From: an uncultured Granulosicoccaceae bacterium
Lineage (GTDB): Bacteria; Pseudomonadota; Gammaproteobacteria; Granulosicoccales; Granulosicoccaceae
Direction: 5' to 3'
DNA: 35,406 nt
NCBI GenBank assembly: GCA_937957915.1
Contig: CALGNZ010000048.1
Span: forward strand, 1 to 35,406
Part shown: one piece after another, positions 1-6,616 of the stretch
How positions within the stretch are numbered: the stretch's first letter is position 1
Layout: each line of letters begins with the position of its first letter
Program-made: the position numbers and the translations under genes
The notes under the pieces: generated by a model
What the model was told of the DNA's origin: nothing
What the model saw: the letters and a program-made list of their open reading frames with translations, nothing else
The model's database searches: none

Positions 1-589
1 ATAAGAGGATAGCTTATAAGGCGGCTCCTCTTGAAGCAGGTTGGCGAGCAGCAGAAAATTTCGGAGGGTGTTCGAATCTGATACTGTGAGCGTTCAGTCT
101 CACTATGTATGCCGCAATTGGTTAATTTCAAGATACGCTGCAGGCGATTCGAGTCAGACATTTGGCAGCTCTGTCAATTCGAATTTATACAGCGGCAACG
201 GGCATAGCGTTGTGCCGCGGTAGCTATCGCAACCCGCTAGTCTGCATTGTTCATCGGGATTCGGCGTTTAGAGGAAATCTGGCTGCACAGGTCGGCCAAT
301 CGTTTGATAAACGTGGCCCGCCGCTCACCGAGGTGGATGTGGCGAGATGAATGGGCCGAGGTGAATGTGCCGAGGTGAATGTGCCGAGGACGATGGGTCG
401 AGATGTGACGCCAGATTTTCTTCTGGCGTCGAATAGACACACTGCTATTTTGTAAAAGGTGCCCAAAAAGTGATTTGGAACTGTATACATAATATTTCGC
501 ATATATTTACTCGTCGCCTTATGAATAATCCAGGCTGGTAGTGCGTGTAAAAAGGATTTATCACAGATCAGGTAAATATTGAGACCGAT
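1..589. other. Gene-poor left edge
   Basis: No convincing gene is seen in this stretch. Open frames here are short, overlap one another on both strands and have no ribosome binding site or recognisable domain. The main structure is a 14-bp tandem repeat at 329-412. The last 50 bases form the leader of the gene at 590. The region could be a remnant of a mobile element or a degraded gene, but no transposase fragment or target-site duplication is visible. Confidence 0.5.
329..412. repeat. 14-bp tandem repeat, about six copies
   Basis: Six consecutive 14-bp units start at 329, 343, 357, 371, 385 and 399. The core is CGAGGTGAATGTGC: the third and fourth copies are identical and the outer copies diverge progressively. 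The array lies in non-coding DNA. On the minus strand it produces spurious repetitive peptides in overlapping frames. It could be a slippage-generated array or a cluster of protein-binding half-sites. Confidence 0.85.
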
Positions 590-970
590 ATGGCAATTGA
601 ACTCAGCAGCCAAGATACCTTTACCCTGACAGAGATCGGGTACGCCAGCGTCATGTATGGTTTAAACGTTGATGTTGAGCCTATTTTCGACGCGCTCAAC
701 CGGCTTTACCCTGATAACACCGCTGGTGCTATTGGCAAAGCGATTACGTTTCTCCATCGAGGAGACCATGACGCTGCCATTGAAGTTCTGCAGAATTGCT
801 TACAACAGTGTTCCACCAATACCGAGGAAGCAAAGGCAATATTAATGCTCGCCATGCACATGGGTGGACGCAACAATGAAGCAGAATTGCTGGCCAGTGA
901 GGTCGATGGAGAATCTGGCGTTGCCAACGTGATGGCTAACTCACTTTTTACAGAGAATCAGCAATCCTGA
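590..970 (+). CDS. Small TPR-like helical protein, possibly a type III secretion chaperone
   Basis: This encodes 126 residues with helix-turn-helix periodicity of the tetratricopeptide type. One clear TPR-like helix pair (GAIGKAITFLHRGDHDAAIE, about residues 46-65) is followed by a second pair rich in Ala and Leu. There is no signal peptide or membrane segment. A GAGA motif lies a few bases before the ATG. The small size and TPR pattern recall YscG/HrpB1-type type III secretion chaperones, and a YscE-like ORF lies nearby at 1336-1596. No core secretion gene is in the window, so the function is a guess; an unrelated small TPR protein is equally possible. A 59-residue ORF follows 39 bp downstream on the same strand. 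Confidence 0.55.
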   Translation: MAIELSSQDTFTLTEIGYASVMYGLNVDVEPIFDALNRLYPDNTAGAIGKAITFLHRGDHDAAIEVLQNCLQQCSTNTEEAKAILMLAMHMGGRNNEAELLASEVDGESGVANVMANSLFTENQQS

Positions 971-1009
971 ACAAACAGTGTTTACCCAAACGCGTGTCTT
1001 GCTCAACCC

Positions 1010-1189
1010 ATGAGTAAACACTACGAGCGGCTTATTAAACTCCGGCGTTGGCGGGAACTACAACGAACGCTGCAGGCGAATCAAATACGCGAACAGCTAA
1101 AAGCCAGTGGAAAAGCCGCCTGCAACAGTGCTGTGGCGCAAGCGAATCAGGAACCTGAGAGCCCGGCGATTACCGATATTGAAAAATAG
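1010..1189 (+). CDS. Hypothetical 59-residue basic helical protein
   Basis: This small ORF starts at ATG 1010 and ends at TAG 1189, 39 bp after the TPR-like gene and co-oriented with it. The N-terminal half is a strongly basic amphipathic helix (SKHYERLIKLRRWRELQRTL). The C-terminal third is polar and Pro/Glu-containing. I do not recognise a family. Position and charge would suit a small partner of the upstream TPR protein. No strong Shine-Dalgarno sequence is visible, so it could depend on translational coupling or be spurious. Confidence 0.4.
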   Translation: MSKHYERLIKLRRWRELQRTLQANQIREQLKASGKAACNSAVAQANQEPESPAITDIEK

Positions 1190-1335
1190 TCACCTGCCAG
1201 ACAGGTAAGTTAGTTGAGGCTACATCCTGGATCAGCTAATCATACACCCAGGTAAACCGCACCTTACCCGGCCCCGCAGGGCTATCTGAGCTTTTATCTG
1301 AATCGCATTGCACACCGGCTATGAAGCAATGCACC

Positions 1336-1596
1336 CTACTCTGGTGACTGCCCGGGCACCTGCTCTTGCTGCACACGCTCCCACAGACCGGGTAACGCAT
1401 TCAATGCTGCATCGTATGCAGAAACGACAGCGGCCAGCTCGTCTGCATCACCAGGTTCCACGCCTTCATCAATACGCCGTTTGTACTGCGCACGATTCTG
1501 CTGCAATTGCTCTACAACCGCATGCAACCGACTCCCATCTGCATCACTACTAAATTGTTCAACAATGTCAAACTTGCGTATTTGCGGGGGTAACAT
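1336..1596 (-). CDS. Small helical protein, possibly YscE/SsaE-like needle co-chaperone
   Basis: This encodes 86 residues, starting at ATG 1596 with AGGA about 9 bases upstream. It has two predicted amphipathic helices: one around residues 22-42 (rich in Leu, Gln and Arg) and one around 52-78 (AAVVSAYDAALNALPGLWER). A short Gly/Pro turn joins them. This two-helix hairpin and the Leu-Pro-x-Leu-Trp ending resemble the EscE/YscE/SsaE needle co-chaperones of type III secretion. The resemblance is from pattern memory only. It converges on the two small plus-strand genes. An uncharacterised helical-hairpin protein is the alternative. Confidence 0.5.
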   Translation of the reverse strand: MLPPQIRKFDIVEQFSSDADGSRLHAVVEQLQQNRAQYKRRIDEGVEPGDADELAAVVSAYDAALNALPGLWERVQQEQVPGQSPE

Positions 1597-2191
1597 GAGT
1601 GTTTTCCTAATGGGCCAGACAGCAGGTCATACGGCTACACGCGACGTGCACTGAGGGACGACTATAAACCTCATAGAATTTGCCCTCCTTTAGCCAGAGC
1701 AGGTTGAAATTCTGTCCACCGAGGCTTTCACCGCTGAGCAACGACAACCCGGCCAATGCATGGATTTTGGCATTTGCCTGTCTCAGCGTCTGAAAACACT
1801 TGAAATCTGTATGCCAATATATTCAGAACTGCTTAACACCACGCACAATGCCAAAAGCAGAAGGCACGGCACCAGGGAAACCGGCGCCGTGTTTGCATTA
1901 CTGGTAATGTCATGGTCGACTTTCCTCTGGTCCGCAGCAGGTCGGAATAGCCAAATCGGCAGCCGGCGCTAAAACGAATGAGTATCCTGCCGCCAGGCTG
2001 TTTTTAATGAGCAAATCTGTAAAAACCAAAGGCTACAGCCCGTTATCCAAAAAATTCGTGGATTTGTGTCGTATTTCAGAAACCGCAAGTCGCCCAACTA
2101 GCATGCACGAGCAGTCGCCAGCCCTACTCTTGAGCTATTGTTCGAACTACAAAAACCTGTAACTTAACTGCCATTTCCAGGACCCCCAATC
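1597..2191. other. Intergenic region upstream of the corrinoid gene
   Basis: No convincing gene lies in these 595 bases; the one open frame (about 70 codons from 1760) has no ribosome binding site or domain. The region must hold the promoters of the minus-strand gene at 1596 and of the corrinoid operon at 2192. I found no clear -35/-10 pair, no cobalamin-riboswitch B12 box and no glycine-riboswitch signature. An AGGA motif about 10 bases before ATG 2192 is the probable ribosome binding site. Confidence 0.5.
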
Positions 2192-2899
2192 ATGTCTGAT
2201 GACGACTATGATGACGAAGAAGAAATCATCCTCTCTGAGCTGGACGATGACGAGCTCGTTGAGCAAATGCACGACGATCTCTACAACGGATTGAGAGAGG
2301 AAATCGTTGAAGGCACCAATATCCTGCTGGAGCGTAAGTGGGGACCTGACAAAGTTCTCAACGATGCGCTGGTAGAAGGAATGCGCATTGTCGGTATCGA
2401 TTTTCGCGATGGTATTCTGTTCGTGCCGGAAGTACTGATGGCGGCCAATGCAATGAAAGGCGGTATGGAAATACTGCGGCCACTATTGGTTGAAACCGGC
2501 GCCGAAACCATTGGCAAAATGGTGATCGGAACGGTGAAGGGCGACATCCATGACATCGGTAAAAACCTGGTTTCCATGATGATGGAAGGTGCGGGCTTCG
2601 AAGTCATCGATCTGGGCATTAACAACCCGGTAGAGGACTACCTTGCCGCGCTGGAAGAACACAAACCGGAAATACTGGGTATGTCCGCACTGTTAACGAC
2701 AACAATGCCCTACATGAAAGTGGTTATTGACACCCTCAAGGAACAGGGACTTCGCGACGACTACATCGTACTCGTCGGCGGTGCACCTCTGAACGAGGAA
2801 TTTGGCGATGCTATTGGCGCTGACGCTTATTGTCGCGACGCAGCTGTTGCGGTTGAAACCGCCAGCAAGCTGATCGCAGAACGTCGCGCCAGCGCTTAA
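2192..2899 (+). CDS. Corrinoid (B12-binding) methyl-carrier protein with acidic N-terminal tail
   Basis: This 235-residue protein shuttles a methyl group on its cobalt between methyltransferases. A helical cap domain of the MetH B12-binding-2 type (VPEVLMAANAMKGGMEIL, about 78-95) is followed by a Rossmann-like B12 domain. The lower axial ligand His120 lies in GDIHDIGKNLV. It resembles the MtbC/MtmC/MttC corrinoid proteins. Unusually, the first 29 residues hold 16 Asp/Glu and no Lys/Arg; typical family members begin near residue 25 with the helical cap. It heads a (+) block of one-carbon genes, and the next gene starts about 25 bp downstream. The expected partners are the MttB-like protein at 10079, the DHPS-like protein at 5605 and the RACo-like activator at 6617. 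Confidence 0.93.
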   Translation: MSDDDYDDEEEIILSELDDDELVEQMHDDLYNGLREEIVEGTNILLERKWGPDKVLNDALVEGMRIVGIDFRDGILFVPEVLMAANAMKGGMEILRPLLVETGAETIGKMVIGTVKGDIHDIGKNLVSMMMEGAGFEVIDLGINNPVEDYLAALEEHKPEILGMSALLTTTMPYMKVVIDTLKEQGLRDDYIVLVGGAPLNEEFGDAIGADAYCRDAAVAVETASKLIAERRASA

Positions 2900-2924
2900 G
2901 CCACTGGTAAACAAGACGGATCTG

Positions 2925-3593
2925 TTGGTGGATGGCGGAAAATCTCTGGTTATTGCCTGTGGCGCATTGGCCAGAGAGATAACAACACTGATTGAGTTAA
3001 ACGACTGGCACTCTATGCGAGTCCAGTGTATACCGGCGAAGATACACAACACACCAGACCAGATTCCTGATGCAGTAAGGAATCTGATCCGGCGGGCACG
3101 CCCACAGTACAGCGATATTTTTATTGCCTTTGCAGACTGCGGGACGGGTGGTTTACTTGACCGGGTCATCGCTGAGGAGCAGGTAGAGCGACTGGAAGGC
3201 GCGCATTGCTATGAATTTTATGCAGGCTCTGAAGCGTTCGCGGCACTTGAAACAGAAGAACTGGGTACCTTTTACCTCACTGATTTTCTGGCACGTCACT
3301 TTGAGCGCCTGATCATAAAGGAGCTTGGTATCAGCGCACACCCTGAGCTGCAGGAGATGTACTTTTCAAACTATAAAAGACTGGTCTATCTGGCGCAGAC
3401 CAACAACCCTGAGTTGCTGCAATTGGCTAAAGATGCAGCACGCAGACTAAACCTTGAGTTTGAGTATCGTCAGGTTGGATACGGACAACTTGAGCGCGAC
3501 CTGAACCATTTCCATACTCGCTGTGGTGGTCATACTGATCATGCCGTGACTGCAACGCCAACTAAAGAATTTCCTGTCCAATGGCAAAATTAA
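2925..3593 (+). CDS. DUF1638 domain protein
   Basis: This 222-residue protein matches the DUF1638 family by its opening LVIACGALAREI, the ADCGTGGLLDRVI motif near the middle and a conserved HCYEFYAG segment. Conserved Cys and His residues in these motifs suggest metal or thiol chemistry, but the biochemical role is unknown. Members recur next to corrinoid methyltransferase systems in archaea and bacteria, which fits its place directly after the corrinoid gene. The start is uncertain: TTG at 2925 or GTG at 2928. It overlaps the next gene by 13 bp, implying coupled translation. A role in corrinoid insertion, protection or reactivation is an inference. Confidence 0.85.
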   Translation: MVDGGKSLVIACGALAREITTLIELNDWHSMRVQCIPAKIHNTPDQIPDAVRNLIRRARPQYSDIFIAFADCGTGGLLDRVIAEEQVERLEGAHCYEFYAGSEAFAALETEELGTFYLTDFLARHFERLIIKELGISAHPELQEMYFSNYKRLVYLAQTNNPELLQLAKDAARRLNLEFEYRQVGYGQLERDLNHFHTRCGGHTDHAVTATPTKEFPVQWQN

Positions 3594-3889
3594 TCACTGT
3601 ATTCTGGCGCGATATTCCAGCGCAGGTCACTGCCAAAGCCGGACGTAAAACGGCAAAAATTCAGCTGCCCGATCGATTCCAGGAAGCGATCGATATGGCA
3701 GCGATGCGAGCAGGTAAAGGCAGTACTGATGAGTATCTTGAGGATTGGCGTCGCGAACAAACCGAATGCGACAATGACCTGCAGGCAGTAGTAGACAAAG
3801 AAGCAGCTCGCATCAATGAAACTTTTACGACAGAGTTTTTGCAGCAGGTTGTAAAAAACAAAGGCTATCTGCAGCAAGACGACGCGTAA
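3581..3889 (+). CDS. Small Virulence_fact-like protein
   Basis: This 102-residue soluble protein starts at ATG 3581 inside the end of the DUF1638 gene. The opening (LITVFWRDIPAQVTAKAGRK) and the following QLPDRFQEAIDMAAMRAG segment resemble the small Virulence_fact family (PF13769 as I recall). That name is historical and gives no mechanism. The C-terminal half is helical and acidic. Recurrent linkage to DUF1638 and MTHFR genes in proteobacteria argues for a role in corrinoid-linked one-carbon metabolism, not virulence. No catalytic motif is recognisable. Confidence 0.75.
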   Translation: MAKLITVFWRDIPAQVTAKAGRKTAKIQLPDRFQEAIDMAAMRAGKGSTDEYLEDWRREQTECDNDLQAVVDKEAARINETFTTEFLQQVVKNKGYLQQDDA

Positions 3890-3914
3890 TTACCCTGCGC
3901 GCGTGAAATACATG

Positions 3915-3948
3915 CACCACAGATACCTGTGGTGTCCGCAACATTTTT
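3915..3948 (+). terminator. Intercistronic hairpin with delayed T-run
   Basis: CACCACAG (3915-3922) and CTGTGGTG (3927-3934) form a perfect 8-bp stem with an ATAC tetraloop. A run of six T lies at 3943-3948, about 8 bases beyond the stem. The gap makes it a poor canonical terminator. It more likely acts as an attenuator or an mRNA processing or stability element between the corrinoid-DUF1638-Virulence_fact segment and the folate segment. Confidence 0.55.
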
Positions 3949-4072
3949 TGCAATTCTGCCCTGCTCCATATGAGTGATGAAGCAAGGCAAACCTTCAGTC
4001 GGTTCTCAGGTCTGGCGATGCGCCGGGTGTTTTACACCCAGTACCTTTGAATTACAGCATGCGAGTTCTCCT

Positions 4073-4534
4073 ATGTACCGTCTACGTCTGTGGTCAGTTA
4101 AACGCGCTCGATGGCTTGAAGTGTTTTATAGCTACTTTGAGAAGCTGATTGTATGGCTGCATCCACTGTGGAAAGCCATCGGCTATCATCGATTGGAAAA
4201 ACCATTTGCCAGCAGTGAAAGGCTTGTTAAGGGCATGCTTTTCGATTGCCAGATGTGCGGCCAGTGCGCACTAAGCTCCACCGGCATGTCTTGTCCGATG
4301 AACTGTCCGAAGAGCCTTCGCAATGGACCTTGTGGCGGAGTGCGCAGCAACGGTAACTGCGAAGTCATTGCCGACATGCCTTGCGTTTGGGTGCAAGCGT
4401 GGGAGGGCAGCCAAAAGATGGCCAATGGCAGTGCGATACAGCACGTGCAAAACGCTGTCGACTATCGACTGAAAAACCAATCGTCATGGCTGCGTATTGC
4501 ACAACAGCACAATCAGAAAGCCATAGAGGATTGA
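4073..4534 (+). CDS. MTHFR C-terminal-domain protein (MetV-like), cysteine-rich
   Basis: From ATG 4073 this encodes 153 residues. The segment starting MYRLRLWSVKRARW is basic and aromatic and may be membrane-associated. It is followed by a dense cysteine cluster (DCQMCGQCALSSTGMSC, then CPKSLRNGPCGG and later Cys), as in MTHFR_C/MetV proteins. In acetogens MetV partners MetF as an iron-sulfur or zinc subunit feeding electrons to methylene-THF reductase. An in-frame upstream extension from GTG 3974 or ATG 3977 adds about 33 unconserved-looking residues. I prefer 4073, although its ribosome binding site is weak. MetF starts 7 bp downstream, so the two are coupled. At least eight Cys could hold a cluster. 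Confidence 0.82.
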   Translation: MYRLRLWSVKRARWLEVFYSYFEKLIVWLHPLWKAIGYHRLEKPFASSERLVKGMLFDCQMCGQCALSSTGMSCPMNCPKSLRNGPCGGVRSNGNCEVIADMPCVWVQAWEGSQKMANGSAIQHVQNAVDYRLKNQSSWLRIAQQHNQKAIED

Positions 4535-4541
4535 CACCCGC

Positions 4542-5552
4542 ATGGAACAACGCAATGTCGATCTCTCGCCAGCAGAACTATTACCGATACTGCCCGGACA
4601 TAACTCACCAGGCAGATTCGAGCGCGTACTCAGAGCAGGCAAATTTGCCGTTACCACTGAACTGGCACCACCAGACTCCGCTGACCCGGCACAGGTATAC
4701 GAACGTGCCAGTGTCTTTGATGGCTACGTTGACGCGATTAATGCCACCGATGGAAGCGGTGCTAACTGCCATATGTCGAGCATTGCGGTTTGCGGACTAC
4801 TGACTCGGGCAGGCTATTCACCAATCATGCAGATCTCGTGTCGCGACAGGAATCGCATTGCAATACAAGGTGAAGTGCTGGGCGCCTCGGCAATGGGCGT
4901 GTCTAACATCCTCTGCCTGACCGGCGATGGTGTACAGGCCGGTGATCATCCTCAGGCAAAACCGGTCTTTGACCTTGATTGTATGTCTTTGCTCGCACTG
5001 GCAACGCAAATGCGTGACGAAAAACGCTTTGAAAGCGGACGTAAGCTTGACCAGCCCCCGGCTGTTTTTCTGGGTGCAGCTGCCAATCCGTTTGCACCGC
5101 CTTTCGACTGGCGGCCGCTGCGACTGGCGAAGAAGATTGCGGCAGGCGCGCAGTTTATACAAACCCAGTATTGCTTTGATATCGAGTTGCTGCAGAACTA
5201 TATGCGTCGCGTGCGTGAACTCGGCTTACACAGGCAGGTGTATATCCTTGTCGGTGTTGGCACGCTTGCATCGGCAAGAACAGCCACCTGGATACGTAAC
5301 AATGTTCCTGGTGTACATATTCCGGATAGCGTTATACAACGATTGTCCGGAGCGAAGGATCAACGTGCGGAAGGCGTAAACATCTGTGTTGATTTGATTC
5401 AGCAAATTCGCGAGATAGAAGGCGTCCATGGCTGCCACATAATGGCATACCGACAGGAGCAAACGGTGCCCGAGATAGTCGAGCGATCCGGCATCCTGAA
5501 AGAGCGCCGTGCAACACCGAACACCCGAACCCGTGTGACTAGACCAACCTGA
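4542..5552 (+). CDS. metF: Methylenetetrahydrofolate reductase (MetF-like)
   Basis: This 336-residue TIM-barrel flavoprotein family member interconverts 5,10-methylene-THF and 5-methyl-THF. Recognisable segments are AVTTELAPPDSADP near the N-terminus (the barrel strand with the general-acid Glu region), GVSNILCLTGDGVQAGDHP (FAD/folate loop) and FIQTQYCFDIELLQNYMRRV. The C-terminal segment GVNICVDLIQQI is also typical. It follows the MetV-like gene by 7 bp. In this cluster it probably runs in the oxidative direction on methyl groups taken from a methylated amine, but the reductive direction is also possible. The last 16 residues carry five Arg, a weaker version of the tails seen on its neighbours. 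Confidence 0.9.
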   Translation: MEQRNVDLSPAELLPILPGHNSPGRFERVLRAGKFAVTTELAPPDSADPAQVYERASVFDGYVDAINATDGSGANCHMSSIAVCGLLTRAGYSPIMQISCRDRNRIAIQGEVLGASAMGVSNILCLTGDGVQAGDHPQAKPVFDLDCMSLLALATQMRDEKRFESGRKLDQPPAVFLGAAANPFAPPFDWRPLRLAKKIAAGAQFIQTQYCFDIELLQNYMRRVRELGLHRQVYILVGVGTLASARTATWIRNNVPGVHIPDSVIQRLSGAKDQRAEGVNICVDLIQQIREIEGVHGCHIMAYRQEQTVPEIVERSGILKERRATPNTRTRVTRPT

Positions 5553-5604
5553 TTTTTGTTTTTAGTGGTTGCCGTCTGTCAACTATTTTCTGGAAAAGCG
5601 TTTT

Positions 5605-6516
5605 ATGACTAATACAGTAATTGGCTCTGCCACTCGTGATCACATCATCGGATTTGATAAACCTTTCACTATGATCGGTGAGAGAATAAACCCTACCGGC
5701 AGAAAGCTGCTGGCCGAAGAAATGAAAAACGGCGATTTCAGCCGAGTAGAAGCAGATGCACTCGCACAAATCGAAGCCGGCGCTCATATGCTCGACATCA
5801 ATGCCGGCATACCGCTGGCCGATGAGCCCGGTTTACTCGCTCAGGCAATCGAGCTTGTGCAATCATTAAGCGATATCCCTATATGTATCGACTCATCGAT
5901 CGTTGAAGCGCTCGAGCGTGGCCTCGAAGCATATAACGGCCGTGCCCTGCTGAATTCGGTAACCGGAGAAATCGAGCAGCTTGAGCGGGTACTGCCACTG
6001 GTAAAAAAATATGATGCCGCGGTCGTTGCGATCTCTAACGATGAAACCGGCATTTCTGAAGACCCGGCTGTACGTTTTGCAGTCGCCAAAAAAATTGTCG
6101 AACATGCAGCAGATTACGGAATCAAGCCCTGCGACATTGTGATTGATCCATTGGTAATGCCAATCGGTGCGATGGGCCAGGCCGGTCGACAGGTATTCGA
6201 TATCGTTGGACGCATTCAGCGCGAGTTGAAATGCAACACCACCTGCGGTGCTTCCAACATCAGTTTCGGCCTGCCCAACAGAAACGGCATAAACAGCGCG
6301 TTTTTAACCATGGCAATCTCGCACGGCATGACGTCGGCAATCACCAACCCCTGCCACAAGGAAGTCATGGAAGCCGTTATGGGAGCCGACGTACTGATGG
6401 GTCATGACCCTGACTGCCTTCGCTGGATTGGTAAGTATCGAGAACCTACCAACAGCGAAGGGCGCGGCCGACGCGTTACACGACGCAGACGCCCACCCAA
6501 AGACGGGGCGGCTTAA
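5605..6516 (+). CDS. Methyl-corrinoid:THF methyltransferase, DHPS-fold (MtgA/AcsE-like)
   Basis: This 303-residue TIM-barrel enzyme of the pterin-binding family transfers methyl between a corrinoid protein and tetrahydrofolate. Motifs include MIGERINPTGRKLLAEEM near the start and HMLDINAGIP. Further along are ICIDSS, NSVTGE, VIDPLVMPIG and CGASNISFGLPNR, the last carrying the pterin/Co-side Asn. ATG 5605 is preferred over an upstream TTG because it precedes the conserved start of the domain. The barrel ends at about residue 280 (DPDCLRWI). It is followed by a 23-residue tail with seven Arg and one Lys, coded by CGC, CGA and AGA in mixture. It acts between the corrinoid protein (2192) and MetF (4542). 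Confidence 0.92.
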   Translation: MTNTVIGSATRDHIIGFDKPFTMIGERINPTGRKLLAEEMKNGDFSRVEADALAQIEAGAHMLDINAGIPLADEPGLLAQAIELVQSLSDIPICIDSSIVEALERGLEAYNGRALLNSVTGEIEQLERVLPLVKKYDAAVVAISNDETGISEDPAVRFAVAKKIVEHAADYGIKPCDIVIDPLVMPIGAMGQAGRQVFDIVGRIQRELKCNTTCGASNISFGLPNRNGINSAFLTMAISHGMTSAITNPCHKEVMEAVMGADVLMGHDPDCLRWIGKYREPTNSEGRGRRVTRRRRPPKDGAA

Positions 6517-6535
6517 CCCGCCGCTGGCAACATAC

Positions 6536-6572
6536 CGGCAGTGATATATTCTTGCTGATACTATCGCTGCCG
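6536..6572 (+). other. Intercistronic stem-loop before the activator gene
   Basis: CGGCAGTGATA (6536-6546) pairs with TATCGCTGCCG (6562-6572), giving 11 bp including one G-U pair around a 15-base loop. There is no T-run, so it is not an intrinsic terminator. It sits 44 bases before the activator start at 6617. Plausible roles are mRNA processing or stabilisation, or a dyad operator that lets the activator gene be expressed separately. Confidence 0.6.
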
Positions 6573-6616
6573 ATAACTCCCTTGCATCCCTGCATCCTTA
6601 GTTGAGATGGCGATTC

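Noticed and set aside
41-350. Two overlapping plus-strand frames of about 60 codons at the left end
   Set aside because: They have no ribosome binding site, no domain and no periodicity, and they overlap in different frames in gene-poor DNA.
329-412. CRISPR array
   Set aside because: The units are contiguous 14-mers with no spacers, and no cas gene is present.
237-613. Minus-strand frames with repetitive His/Ser/Thr peptides
   Set aside because: The repetitiveness is a read-through of the 14-bp DNA repeat in two frames; there is no coding support.
1760-1972. 70-codon plus-strand frame upstream of the corrinoid gene
   Set aside because: It has no ribosome binding site or recognisable domain, and its composition is unlike the neighbouring genes.
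1597-2191. Cobalamin or glycine riboswitch upstream of the corrinoid gene
   Set aside because: No B12 box or glycine-aptamer core could be found by eye.
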